Shown piece by piece: positions 12,790 through 24,999 of a stretch of DNA of 64,000 nt. Source of the DNA: Cryptomeria japonica. Taxonomy: Eukaryota; Streptophyta; Pinopsida; Cupressales; Cupressaceae. The position numbers and the translations under genes were made by a program. The notes beneath the pieces were generated by a model. It was not told the DNA's origin, did no database searches, and saw only the letters and a list, made by a program, of their open reading frames with translations. The stretch lies in the NCBI RefSeq assembly GCF_030272615.1, contig NC_081407.1, positions 377,819,132-377,883,131 on the forward strand, in the 5' to 3' direction. The number at the start of each line of letters is the position of its first letter. Position 1 is the stretch's first letter.

Positions 12790-14474
12790 AACAATGTGAC
12801 AAAGATATTACTATGTATAACTTGAGAGCATTCAGAATTATACCCTTATCTGATCCAAGGGGTTATATGGAGGAGAAGATAGTGAGAAATTATGTTTATG
12901 AGACTAATTTAGAGATTTTTTTGGAAAATTTTGCCAAAAAATCTCAATTTAGAGAAAGTGATTATTGTACTACCCTACTTTGTTTTGTCTTAGCTTGAAA
13001 AAAAAAGTCTAGTTTAGATTATTTTCCTATAAAACAAAATGCTCTAACAATATTGTTATCGAATGCAAATATTTAGAAGCTATTCCATATGATATTCTTG
13101 ATAAAACCATTTCTTTTATAGAATCTAGAAAGGTAAATATTTTAAGATTTGACTATGGAGATAGCCACCCAAGATCTAGAGGTCTAATGGAATGCACAAA
13201 AAAATGAGCAGATCAATATGACATGAATAAACTATATTCCTATCAATGAATGCAAGTTTACAATATGAATGAATGAGATTATAAATAGAACCCCTTGATT
13301 ATATAGGTCAAGATCAGACATGTAGGATATCATAAGATTATGAAAGTATCTTAATCTTATGATATGAGACATAAAGTGATAAGTATCCTATGTATACCTT
13401 AAGTAAACTTAAATGATAAGGCATAAAAATGACCTAATAGTGGAAGTAGCTAGGTAATATCCCTATTACACCAACAATTATTGCTACTTGTTCTTTGATT
13501 CATCTCATTGATATGGCTCAAATTGAAATAATTCATTTCATCAATCAGAACAAATATATTCAAAATTTTACTAAGCAATAAAACAAGTCTCGTGGTCCTT
13601 ACTTTCCTTAAACTTGCCCCTTTGGTTGCTAGCCCTTTACTCACAAGCATTACTCTCACAAAAAATACAAACTCATTTTTTTGTAAGTGATCCTTTAATC
13701 ATCATCATTTTCATGCTCGGAGCATACTTACCTTTGCAAGTGCAAGTATCCCAAGCCTCAATCCAAAACTATAATCTACTATATTTGCAACAACCTTTGC
13801 CACATCACTTCAAATTGCTCTTGTAAGAACACAATTGTTAAATTAGTCTACATGACTAATGCAATATCATGGAGGGGTGTAGTAGAAGAAGACATATATC
13901 TCTATAAACAATATGACTTTTTTGAATCTGTTCTCAAAGATCAATGATGAAAATAATGAAGATGGGGTTTTTAGTATGATATATGAATTAATTGAACTAT
14001 ATACTATAAGAATGAATAGGTCTCTAGAAGATCAAGGAAGTAGAGGAGAGAGGATCTCCCTATACTAGTAACACATTTAGAGGAAGGTAAATCACAATCT
14101 TCTTTTAAAACTTTTATAGTGACTCTACAAGGTACTAGACCTGTCCTAATTTCTTTCAAATTAGTAAACTAATGAAGACTAGTTAATAAATAAGTTAACT
14201 AGGAAGCCAAAACTTCTTCTTGAGATTCATATAGAAGGCCAATATCTTAATTGTGCAAATGGGATATAGAAGCGAAGAAGAAGATTTTGAAGAATAATTT
14301 TGTGGAAGATTCGATGAAGGGTGTTCTTCTAGCCATCCTACCATCATTCTTAATTTTGAAGAAACGAAAGATGAAGAAGCAATTTCCCATATTCATAACT
14401 AGTTCCATTTAAGAAATCAAGAAAAGCAACCTACACACCTTGAACCTAAATGTACAAATTGAAGGACAAGATGA
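12790..14474. other. AT-rich intergenic sequence, nothing recognised
   Basis: Only short chance-level open frames; no domain, LTR edge or RNA gene seen. Confidence 0.45.
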
Positions 14475-14960
14475 CTTCTTCCTCCGTTTATAGCTCTTAT
14501 TGCTATTGACGGAGGCCCAAGCATCGCCGTTTACACAGCCCATTTTGGGCTCCCTTGCAGTCGTCCTCGCTGGTTATGTGTCAGCCCTTGGCAGTTTGTG
14601 CCTATGGCACTTCGTTCCCCTATTCCCCACTGCGGCCGTGTTTGTCACACGAATGATCTTCCCCGCCATAATTAAACCCATAGGTTTGCTACAGAGGCGG
14701 GATGAATGAGAGGCAGGATTTTGTAAAGAGGCAGGATTTATGAAATGACCTCGTCTTTTCTTTTTTTTAAAGTAATGCATGCAGTCGTCAGAATTTTGAC
14801 GAATGCGGGCACTTTTTCTAAAAAATCCCTAATGTCATTGCATTATCATCAGAATTCCGATGAAATCGGGCATTTTTTCAAAAAAAATCAAGTTTGATCA
14901 CAATATACCTTCTCTGTCGGAAACCTCCGTCGGAATTTTAGGCTAAATGTATTAGTGACT
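14475..14960. repeat. GC-rich block with palindromic GTCGGAATT-type repeats
   Basis: A GC-rich block (14475-14720) opens with a perfect CCTCCGT...ACGGAGG inverted repeat. It is followed by two units of the form GTCAGAATTTTGACGAATGCGGGCA and CATCAGAATTCCGATGAAATCGGGCA, each with a T/A-rich tail, and then CCTCCGTCGGAATTTT near 14925. Each core is a small palindrome. Such arrays recall the subterminal repeats of plant CACTA (En/Spm) transposons, but I see no CACTA terminus or transposase, so the element type is open. Confidence 0.4.
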
Positions 14961-15797
14961 AAATAGTTGTTAGAGTTATAAAATTTTAAATGTTAGTCTG
15001 AATATTATATACAGTGAAGGGGATTGGTCCTATCTAATAGTTTTGTTATCAAAAAGGAAAATAGGAATATCCAAAACCCTTTGTACAATTTAAGTTGAGA
15101 TTTATGGTTCAAACAAATGAATGATTCCTATAATCTCTTTATAAAAAATATAGGGAAGAATTTTGAACTTCTAAATAGTGTCATAAGTGAAAAACATATT
15201 CAATGTAATCAAATTGTTCATAATACAAGAAACACAAATTCATAAAAAATAACATTAACAAGCGGATGAATAATATTCATAATACCTCTACTAAATATGA
15301 CATTGTGTTATCTTAAATTTCTTATTTTAAATTTATTTAATATATTATTAATAATATTATTATATTATATTATATTGTCTTTTTTCAACTTTAGTTTGGT
15401 GAAACTTACAAGATATAAATAGAAAAACAAGAGGGTAATTTGTAAACAATAAAAATGTATCAATGGGAAGTGGGATTATATATAAGTTTTCAAATTTCAA
15501 ATGTATTATTAAGATAATTATTAAGCAAGTGTAAATATTTAGTATTTATAGTTTATTTAAAAAATATTAAAATGATACAAATAAAGATTTCACTCAGAAA
15601 AATCCTTTATATATATATATCTAATTTCATACATTATCTAATAGAAAATGTATAAGAAAAAATAAATTACATAAAAATTTCAATTTCATATCTATTTAAT
15701 AAAAAAAACCACACATTGAACAAATCATATAAGAGTACACATACTACAACCATAATCCCTCCCTCTCTAGTATATATCACAATAATAATAATATCCC
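14961..15797. other. AT-rich flank downstream of the F-box pseudogene
   Basis: No coding signal; low-complexity TAATATTAT runs near 15340-15380 and a short TA repeat near 15610. Confidence 0.5.
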
Positions 15798-17466
15798 TTA
15801 CTCTCTCAATTTTCCTAAGAACTGATAATGATTTAGCTTCGGTTCGAATGACATCATCATCGGTTCCCTTTCAAAGAAATGAATTTTACAGGGAGGAAGG
15901 CATTGCCAAAACCCTTCCTTCAGATTATATGCAAACACCTCACCACTGAATAAACTGCTGAAGCACAGGTAATCTCCCACACAAGCACACTTCCGATACC
16001 ACAAATCATTACGGAGGTATTGATGGAGCGACTGTGGAGGCATTCTTGCAAACTCTTTCCAATTCCAAACCAACTTATCTTCCTCATCTTGAGCCAACTC
16101 CCAGATAACAATACCCGTCTTGTTTGGCTCAATTCCGCCAAGTGATGGGTGAGTTCTTCCCAGCCTTAGTTTTTTGTGTGGAATGGATGCATTAATTTCA
16201 CCAAGAATCAGATTGTTGTGTGGAATGGATGCGTCAGTTCCAACAAGTGGTGGCAGACTTCTGCCAATAGATACGTGAATTCCACCAAGCCATGGGTTCA
16301 TTGGGCCAAGCATCATATTGTTCATGTTTGATGAGGATGCAGGAATCCCGCCAAGAGCCCGATTGTTGTGTGATGTGGACGCATGGATTCTGCCGTACAA
16401 TGGATGAATCCCACCATGCAATGGATGAATCCCGCCAAGCGCTGGGTGTGTTCCCCCAAGTGAAGGAACGTTGGGTGGAATCGATCGCTCAATCATGTCA
16501 AGCAACTGCTCATACCGCTCGTCAAAGATCCCCACCACAAGAATAGACGAGCCATATGAAACCATAGAGAAATCATTCGCATGCATATCTTCAACATTTC
16601 AGGGTAATGGAGCTACTGTAATAGGGTTGATAAAACCCTCATCTTGGATTTTGAAACTGATGATAGTCGTAGGCGACGCTCCCTTCCAGAAAAGAACGCC
16701 ATTACACTCAACCATTTCATGACAGGATATTCTAGATCTACTTTCTCATGCAAACTGACACTTAATCCTCCATGAATCTTCAACATAGTGGTAAATTTGG
16801 AAGTTAAATTTTGGAGAATTCGAGCAAACTACCAAATAAGTCTCTTTGTTTTCTCCCTCCACAATATGGACGAATTTCTCAGTCAAATCTATTTCTATCT
16901 CTGCATAAGATCTATCAAGGGGATTGCAAACAAATAATTGACTGAAATAACAGTAATCCCTGCCCTATGCTAAGCATAGATAAATCTCTTATATACTCTC
17001 TCTCAGGATTTGGGAGAATAAAGAGAGGGAGAGTCATCCATTTTTGTGCAGAGAAGCAGTAGACCATGCAGCACCAATTTCTATATTCATCTTGACCACA
17101 GATAAGAAGCCATAGATTTCGGATGAACAGCGAAGCTAGAAAACTTTGTGAAGACAAAATAAAATTCCATTCCTTACAAACCATGCGAGAGCTCCATATT
17201 GATTGAAATGTAAGCTTTCCAAATATCAACTCCTTCATAGCTTGAGGCAGCTTAGATATATCCCCTTGTCCTGTGTATCCTTCAACTGTTGTAATCGATT
17301 TTTGCTCCATTCTTTTCAGCTCCCAAACTTCCAACCACTTAATGGCTTTGTATTTACAATTCAATAAACCCTGAATTAAGTATATATCTGTTTCATCTTC
17401 ACTCACTCCCTGGTATATGCGTTTGAGGTTGACTGCGTTATTGGAATAAGAGCAGCCGACATGCAA
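15798..17466 (-). pseudogene. F-box/kelch-type protein pseudogene
   Basis: The 5' half (17466-16915) holds an F-box near residues 75-115: KLPQAMKELIFGKLTFQSIW, then MVCKEWNFILSS. The 3' half (16586-15798) resembles the C-terminal propeller part of plant F-box/kelch proteins of the LCR type: WNWKEFARMPPQ, CVGDYLCFSSLFSGEVFAYN, and W.CLPPC. F-box proteins of this kind are substrate receptors of SCF ubiquitin ligases. The two halves differ by one frame, with a one-base slip near 16930, and two in-frame stops lie between them at about 16590-16760, where the residual translation is still family-like. A 21-bp-type minisatellite (16131-16463) has expanded inside the propeller. A recent pseudogene or base errors are both possible; a large intron is unlikely because the intervening sequence is coding-like. 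Confidence 0.7.
16131..16463 (-). repeat. In-frame LGGIHP minisatellite in the F-box pseudogene
   Basis: On the minus strand about 110 residues consist of degenerate units such as ALGGIHP, HGGIHPL, LGGIPAS and LGRTHPSLGGIE, with a higher-order block of about 20 residues containing SHNN/PHNN. The last unit joins the family-like sequence PNKTGIVIWEL, so the array probably grew by duplication of the native segment next to it. The frame is kept through the whole array. Confidence 0.8.
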
Positions 17467-17679
17467 AAAAAAAATATAAAATAAAATAAATAAGATAAAA
17501 ATATGCCTTTTAGATGGAGTACCCTATTGCGATTAGAGGAGTGGAGGTGGGGTAAGCTATGTTCAATGTATTGGGGGTAGAGATCTATTACTTAGAGCTT
17601 TTCCATTTGGTGTGTTTCAAGAATGATCTTATTAATAATAAAAAATTGAAACATTCAATTATTGAACTTGTTTGTATTA

Positions 17680-18305
17680 TAGATATGTTTATTTAAATAT
17701 GTTCAGAAATGTTATAGATAATAAATATTATAGATATCAATTTAATTTTTATTTCAAATTTTTATTTTATTTTGAAATTGTCTTATTTACGAGATACATA
17801 ATCACATCAATTTTATGTGATACTTATTTTGATACTTAATTAATAGATCTTATTTTTGGTAATTTTTATTGTTGAATTAAAGAAAAATATATACAAACAC
17901 AACAACCATTTATTTCATTTATATAAAAATATGAATACACAACAAATAAATTTAAGAGACTACGACTATAAAGTAGATAATTTTAGTCCATACAAGAATT
18001 CGAAAAATTAATATCAATCTTTCTTGTTTAAAAACAAATTGAACTTAAAATTACCTCAAAAGTAGCCAGTGTCTTTAAAATAATTTGATCACTAAATTTC
18101 AAGGAATATTCTTAAACATGTTATTGTTTATCATCTGATCACATTTATTAATTGATCTAAATTCATAATGTTGGGTAAACAATACTCTTAAACATTATTC
18201 AATTGAATAGTGAAAACACAATTTTTCCCTATAAGAGTAAAATAAATATCTAACACATTGACATGGACAGGATGTATTATATAAGATGGAGTAGATAAGG
18301 ACCAT
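17680..18305. other. AT-rich sequence upstream of the F-box pseudogene, nothing recognised
   Basis: No frame or repeat recognised. Its right part adjoins the LINE relic. Confidence 0.45.
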
Positions 18306-18309
18306 TAGG

Positions 18310-20253
18310 ATTTTTTGAGGCAATAGCTCTATAAGGGATGATTTAAAGGATGGAGGAGAGGGAATATGTGATAATGGTTGGGTATTTCATGCAACTTGTT
18401 GCCTCTTGTACAATGGGTTTGTTGTCCGGAAGTGGATCTTGTTGGTTTTCTACTTTCACCCTTGCTTTTGGGTTTTGTGGTTGCGCCTATCTTGAATCTC
18501 ATTTACTCAAACCCTTTTTTTCCTTTGTCTATGACCAGAGGATTCCCTTCATTAGTTCACTAGGTGAGCCATTAGTGGGGGTGGAATTCGTCTTCTACAC
18601 TTTGCTCCACTTTGGGGGTTTGGTGGGTGTTGCACCATTATTGGTGGCCTTTCCCGCTTTACTATTTTTTTGTGTTATTGTTGGCTAAGGCTTTGTTGTT
18701 ACCTTTGGCTCTATGTCCCTTCACTTCCCTCCATGTTTTTATCTTCTTCGAATGGTGCTTTTGTGGCTTATGTATTTCTCTTGGCCTTGTAGTGTTTGTG
18801 TGGTGATCTTGCATCTATTGATGCTTTTCATGTGCTCCTCTGGGGTTGGATCGGTGCTGGGAGAGTTGTGGTTGGTGGTGGCCCCTTCTTTTTGGTCACC
18901 TTTTTACATTCTTTGTGTTTTTTAAGTGTGGACTCTCCTATTTTGTTTTCTTGGTCGTATAGAGAGGGGTTTGTCTTCTGAACAGGGGGGTGTCCTTTAG
19001 TGTCGTGGGCCTCTAGGTTGAGATAGTATTGCCTTCCATTCAAGGAGGCTAGATTTTTTGTGTCCCTTCCTTCATGCCAAGGGTTTTGAAGGTGCTTCAT
19101 TTTTTGTTCGTTTGAGTGAACTTTAGTGATGATCCTCTTAATGGGTGTTTTTTTGTGTTATTTAGGATGGCGTTTCTCTTCTAAGTGGTTATTCTTCTTG
19201 TGCTAAAGTGGGCAGACTTGGTATTGGTGTTGAGGGTTGGTTACCTTGGGGGGTTTTAACTGAAGAGGGCTCTTTATGCTACATGCCTACTTTTGCATTG
19301 GGTTCCTACTACTATTGGAGGGCGCTACCATTATTAAGGATATTTTATTCTACACCTCGCTCCCACTTTGATGTGTGGTTCCTTACTGGGTTAATTCCTA
19401 TTGGCAAGAGTTTTGAAGGTACTTCATTTTTTTTCCTTCGAGTTCAATCCTATGGAGGTGGATTTTGAAGCTACAGTGTTTAGTTAGGCTCCTGTTGATG
19501 GATGTGCTTGGGGATTTTTATGTGTTCTTCAAAATGGTCTTTCTCTTCATGGTGGTTTCTCTCCTTGTGCCAAAGTGTTTCTCTTCTTCGTGGTTACCTT
19601 GGGGGTGTTTAACTAGAGAGGGATCCTTATATTGTATGCCTTCTTTTGTGCTAGATTCTTTCTACTACTAGAGGACACTACCATTCGTGAGGATCTCCAC
19701 TTCTAACCCTTTCTCCCCCTTTCATGTGTGGTGCCTTGTTGGATTCATGCCTACGAGACCTCTCTTTCTATGTAGGTATTCGGGTCATTTTATTTCTAGA
19801 TTATTTTCAATGGAATTTTCCCCTATGTCTCTCCTTTCTAGGATGTTATTCCTTAATGTTCTTGTTGACAATTGACCTATTAAGTTGGCCTTGTTAGCAA
19901 AATGCTGCGAAATTCCTTCCAAAATTTGTTGGTTGTTGCTTGGCCTATGGTTGGTTTGTTTCCAACTCATAGGAGGTTGTTAACAATATGGTTCAGGGCA
20001 AATTCCTAAACTAATCTATCTGATTAGATGGTCTTGTGGTTTCAGGACTATGGTTCCTTCCAGTTATGGCTCGGGTCAAAAACCTCTCTTATAAAAAGGG
20101 TCTACCTTTTCGGGTGTTGTTTGGGTTGTCTCACTGCTTGTGAACTCTTCCCTTTTTCATGCCTTTGGGGTGAGTTTTTCTAGTATGATCCTATCTTAAT
20201 TTTTATTTTGTTATGGTATATGGGCCTATCCCACTTTTTTAATCAAAAAATGG
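18310..20253 (+). pseudogene. LINE relic, C-terminal/3' part
   Basis: The plus strand is G/T-rich with hydrophobic-looking but broken frames. At 19175-19330 it matches, in opposite orientation, the downstream part of the LINE at 22860-24800; shared blocks include a TGCTAAAGTGG-like block and GGTTACCTTG...GTTTAAC...GAG. The right end, TTTTTTAATCAAAAAA at 20234-20250, looks like a plant LINE 3' terminus and resembles the ends at 37950 and 44650. The left boundary is uncertain. An internal 372-bp tandem duplication is listed separately. Confidence 0.5.
19175..19785 (+). repeat. Tandem duplication, period about 372 bp
   Basis: The block from about 19175 to 19420 recurs from about 19545 to 19780. 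Both contain TTCTCTTC, a CTTGTGC(T/C)AAAGTG block, GGTTACCTTGGGG, a GAG(A/G)G(G/A)...CTTTAT/CTTATA...TGCC block, CTACTACTA...GG and a DTGTGTGG-like block. The copies are clearly diverged. Confidence 0.7.
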
Positions 20254-20289
20254 ATGAGATGTATTTGTAGATTTTTTTTTAAAAAGAAG

Positions 20290-22105
20290 AAAAAAGCAAG
20301 CAAATACTAGTATATTAATTCAAAATATAAACATTATAATACGAAAGTTAAAATGAAATCAATCACGCCCAGAGAGGAGAGAACATACTACAAGAAGGGA
20401 AACCACATAGATGATGGTAAACATGTAGACCAAACCTAACCAGCTAGTAAGCTACAAAATGATTCTAAAAAATGAAGATGACAAAGACCATGGACCAATA
20501 TGCTATATCTATCCTGGATATAATAATTTATTAAACATGAAAATATGGAGACCATAAGCTATAACACCCCTAATAAATAGAGATAAACAAAACCCCAATT
20601 TTTAATAGAGAGAGGAACTAGAAAGAGTTTGTATCCAAAGAACAATTTACTTAGAAAAATACTTGAAACCAAGCTAAAAAAAAGGCCCCTCGCTAGCTCA
20701 GAGCATTGTTTTCCCCCACTCCTTTGCCATCTACTTTTCCTCCCTAAGACTACTTGTCACCAAACTTGTAATGCATAAAGAAATCCTTGGAGTCCTTTCT
20801 GAATCTTTCCTTAAGATGCGCATTCCCAATATTTCAATGACTCGATTGGTGTAGCATAAGACATTGGGGTGCATGAAAGAGTTGTTAAAAAAGAGTGGCC
20901 TTTGATGGATAAATGATCTCCTAAAATCCCTATTTTTTGCAGTTGTTCGATTCAAGGTTGATCTTCATGGTATGAGATAACTTAGTATACTAGGGTTTCT
21001 TATTCAAGTTTTTCCTCAAAAAATTTCCGCACAATTGGCCCTTGTCGTAGAACAAATCATACTTTTTGTAGCCTTTTCAAAATTATCAACAAAAAATGAG
21101 AAGCAATTGAGACAACAAAAGCAACAAAGAACCATAATTTTGTAGTACATCAAATGTATTTGAGAAAAAGAAAGATACCACTTGAGAAGGGCAAATATTC
21201 CATAGGGCCTTAAGGAAAATTACATCTTATATAATATTAGTGACAATTTCTCTTTATATCGCTATGAAATTCCATGAGAAGAATCATTTTATGTACTTTG
21301 GAGTGAAGGCCCCTAAGGTTGGAAACTCCTAAACAATGAAGGAAACATAAATTATTAGGTTAAGAGGATTATATTACATGGTTCATGGTGAAAGGAAGCA
21401 CCTAATGTAAGCAATAAGATGAATCTAACATTGGCAACCTTTAATTCTTGAGAACCCCACATCTATACATTTGTAGATTCCTTAGAAATTACTTGGTTGA
21501 AAAACATAAACTGAAAGGGAAGAAGGGAAAAACATTTACAAAAGAAAAGATCAAGCAAAGAATGGCCACCTAGTTTCCTCAAAAACATCGCCTCTCTACA
21601 TCCACACAATCCTTGAGATGTGATGGTATGAGAGGAATATACTTTTGCACAAGAGAGGAATATTAACTATTTAGTAAAGATAGAGAAAGTTCTTTGAAGG
21701 TCCTAATTTTAGTGCATCCCATGATATGATATCCTTCCCAACACCTTCACAAGGATTGCGAGAATGACATAAGAAGGCCTAATGTTGTCGAGCGATATAC
21801 ATGGCCTTTGATGTGACAAATCCACTAGTTGAGCACCATCATTCCTAGGTAAAAATCATTAATATAAAATTTTAGGAGATATTGGGATCCTTATACTACA
21901 TGCCACATCTAACACATAGCTTTGATACTTTAACTTTGAATCATCATTACCAAGCATTATTCCTAAGGATGACAACTTGCAAAGGAGAAAACTTGTTAGA
22001 AAGACTGATCAATGAGATATAGCTAAATCTATTGGTTCTAAGGGTTAATATTTGTAAATCTCTTTCTTATTATGCCTAATTTCCGCTTTCACAATTCTAC
22101 AATCT
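20290..22105. other. AT-rich intergenic sequence, nothing firmly recognised
   Basis: Short broken frames on both strands. The 20300-21000 part has the look of a transposon untranslated region, but no family can be named. Confidence 0.4.
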
Positions 22106-22109
22106 TTGT

Positions 22110-22630
22110 TAGCTAATTCTTCATAGGCTAAGGTAGGTTATACATCCCCTTCCTGCATATCCTTTATGTGTTGCAATTAATTTTTTATCCATTCCTTTCA
22201 TCTCCCAAGCCTCCAAGCATATAATCCTCAGTCCCTATTATATGCTTTTGAGATTGGGTACGTTATTGGGATAAGAACAACAAATGTGCAACAAATATAA
22301 ATTAAAATAAATAAGATAAGAATATTCCTTTTAAATGAAGTATCTTATTGTGATTAGAGGAGCCAACTTAGAGTAAATATGCAGTAGATATAGATTAAAA
22401 TAAAACTTAGCATAGCTATCTTTAATGTGTTAGGGTGGAGATCTATTACTTAGTGCTTTTTCTCTCAAGAATGATCCTATTAAATATAATTTCAAAACTA
22501 AAAGTTTGAGATGAGCATCATTAAGTTTTATATGAAAAATATGTTTCCTTAAAATTTTAAAATACTATATATTGACCTCAAATCTATGACAAAAAATTGA
22601 AACATTCAATCATTGAAACATAGGAAAATT
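22110..22630 (-). pseudogene. Partial duplicate of the F-box pseudogene 5' end and upstream region
   Basis: This segment aligns by eye with about 17230-17670. Shared blocks are CTTCATAG...ATCCCCTT, TCCATTC.TTTCA.CTCCCAA, GGATAAGAACA near the start, AATAAATAAGATAA, TTATTG/CGATTAGAGGAG, GGAGATCTATTACTTAG and AAAATTGAAACATTCAAT. The copy lacks roughly 60 bp of the coding part and carries an extra A/T-rich stretch near 22500-22590. It covers only the N-terminal coding region and proposed promoter, about 4.9 kb from the better-preserved copy and in the same orientation. Confidence 0.75.
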
Positions 22631-22859
22631 GAATCATTCAATCATTGAAACAACATGTAAAGTTTTAATTTATCACCTTTTATATTTAAATGAAAAATTG
22701 ATTGTTCTTTACAAATCAAGATGCATATCATATTTATTCAAATGTACACTAGGACTTCATAATTGACGAGACATTTCATCTTTTAAACCAAAAATTTAAT
22801 CTCAACTATTAACTATTCCTTGATCCCGTCTATTTTGTGTTCTTTCCAATTGTCTTCAT

Positions 22860-24800
22860 TTTCTTAGTAGAGATGTTAGTTCCTCTTGTGAATTATTATT
22901 TTCCATATGTTTTTGAGAATCAACATCCATTATATTTTGAACTCTATCATTTGGTATTTGTAGCACACTATGTATTGTAATGGAATTCATCCCTTCAAAA
23001 CTAGAACCAAAGAAGGCACATAGAAAATAGAGCTCTCTTTGGTTAAACACTTGCAAGGTAACCTTCCCACAATACCTATCAAAAGTTCATCCACTTTAGC
23101 TTAAGGAGAGAAACCACTATGAAGAAAAACACTATCCCAATTTATCTCTATTGATGGACTATCTCAAAGCATCCAACTAAGAGATTAAAGTTTGCTTGAT
23201 AGCAATTGCTTCATCCATTGAAGATTTCCCAAAGAGAAAAGTGTCAAATGTGAAGAGCCAATTTGTGAAGGAATAGGGAACAACTAAGATAGGAATGCAC
23301 CTCTCTAAATTTTATTACCATTTGCAACTTTTATGGATCTACTCGGCCCTTAAACCATTAAAATGAAGAGAAAAGGGGAAGGGGATGTCCTTGACAAACT
23401 CTGTGAGTTGAAGTGAAAAACCGGCATGGATAACAATTTACTATGACTAAAATTTTTGTTGTTGATATACATGATAAAATCCATTTACACTAGCTATGAA
23501 AAAAACCAAATTTCTAAAGGATGGCTATGATGAATGTTCATTTATCTTTATCATATGCCATTTTGCATGCCAACATTTAGAATCACTACCAAAATATTTT
23601 CTAGATTTGTAGAATGAAGGATCTCATTAGCAACTATTTCTCCTTCTAAAGTCTCCCTACCATGGACAAAGTCGTCCTATTCTTTGGAGATGATAGATGA
23701 AATCAATTTTGATAGTCTCATAGAAATTTTCTTTATAAAAATTTTCTAGACTGTGTTGCAAAGTGTTATTAGCCTAAAGTTAGAAAAAGTGGATGGATGG
23801 ATTTTTTTTGGAATGATGACAATGTGGGTTGTGTTGAAATCATTTATCTTTTTTCTATTCCCTTTTTATTCTTATAGGATAGAAATACATCTCTCCTAAC
23901 AAAAGACCAACATTTTTGGAAAAAAATCATGGCAAATCTATCAAGCCTAGGTTCTTTATTTGAGGCCATTTAGAAAAAATTTGTAACCTTTTCAATGGTA
24001 AAATCTGCCATTAGCATTTTATTATCGTTCTCATCTACAAGTTTTAGAAGGCACCCTAGTGGAGGTGAAATTTGAAGATCCTCTTGATGTTCTCGCAACA
24101 AGAGAAAATTTCTAAAAAAATTATGGTCCTATCTTTAATCTCATTATGTGTGACTAGCTTATAACCATTAGTAGTGAGAATTATTTCTAATTTATTTATT
24201 TGTCTGTTCACTTTTGTAGATGTTAGAAGAATTTGGTACTCTTGTCACTCTCAACTAACCAAGATTCTCTTGACGTATGTTTCCAGTACAATTATTCTCT
24301 ACAAAGTATCTCTTCCAATTCTAACTTGAGCATATTTTATTTTGCAAGGAAAGCATTATCCATACAATATCCAATGGCTCTCTTATATTAATCTGATAGC
24401 TCTTGTTGAACCCTTTCTTTATTAGTGAGGATATTTTAGAATGCATTTTGTTCTATTCTTCAATTTTTTCTTTTACAAACTATAATTTGTTACTTAATTG
24501 GTACATTCTTTATCTCATAGTAAAAGGATTTTAATTTCAACATGATTCCAACAAAGGTAGAAAGGTACAATATCTAAACCACATTGACTCAAAATTGAAG
24601 GATGTAAGTCTTTATGGAGTTTTCGTAGTGTTTTGAAGGAGGATGGAAAACTCATTGGACCCTATGGATCGCATAAGGAAGGGAGAAAATTCCATTGGAG
24701 AAGAGAGGCAAGAATCAAAAATTAGAAGCCTGTATAATGTTTTTGGAATTTAATAAAAAACTTGTCTTTTGTTTATCCAAGTGTAGGAGCCATTTTAATG
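22860..24800 (-). pseudogene. L1-type LINE ORF2 (reverse transcriptase) relic
   Basis: Minus-strand pieces appear in family order. First comes the pre-RT linker (LEEILCRE, ESWLVESDKSTKFF, near 24200-24300), then a PGPDGF-like piece with AMIFFQKCWSF near 23910. Next are NFRLITLCNTV and KISMRLSKLI (23700-23770), then SIISKE...DDFVHGRETLEG near 23650-23700. After a frameshift the AYDK block appears near 23550, then STHRVCQGHPL (family RGVRQGDPL) near 23400. The ADD box region near 23245 is degraded to FTFDTFLFGKSSMDEA. ORF2 of such elements performs nicking and target-primed reverse transcription. Many stops and frameshifts make this copy inactive. I did not locate the endonuclease domain or the 3' end. 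Confidence 0.8.
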
Positions 24801-24999
24801 GATGCAATTGTAATGGTTAAAAAATGTGAATGATGAAGAGATCAAGAGGAAATATTTTCTTTACTCTAAGGAGAGATGGAAGTTTCAATATGGATTTACC
24901 CTCAAATACTTTATCCATAATATATTTAAAAAGGGGGGAAATTCACTAGATCCAATCTCTTAGGGAAGACATTGAATACTAAATGAATTGACAATGGGA

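Noticed and set aside
12813-12998. Short plus-strand ORF of 61 codons
   Set aside because: No homology pattern and chance-level length.
14500-14780. GC-rich ORFs on both strands
   Set aside because: Overlap each other and the palindromic repeat block; no recognisable protein.
16292-16722. Plus-strand ORFs over the F-box pseudogene
   Set aside because: Shadows of the minus-strand minisatellite and coding region.
18350-18981. Hydrophobic, membrane-like plus-strand ORFs
   Set aside because: T/G-rich LINE relic; overlapping frames are equally hydrophobic, so this is base composition.
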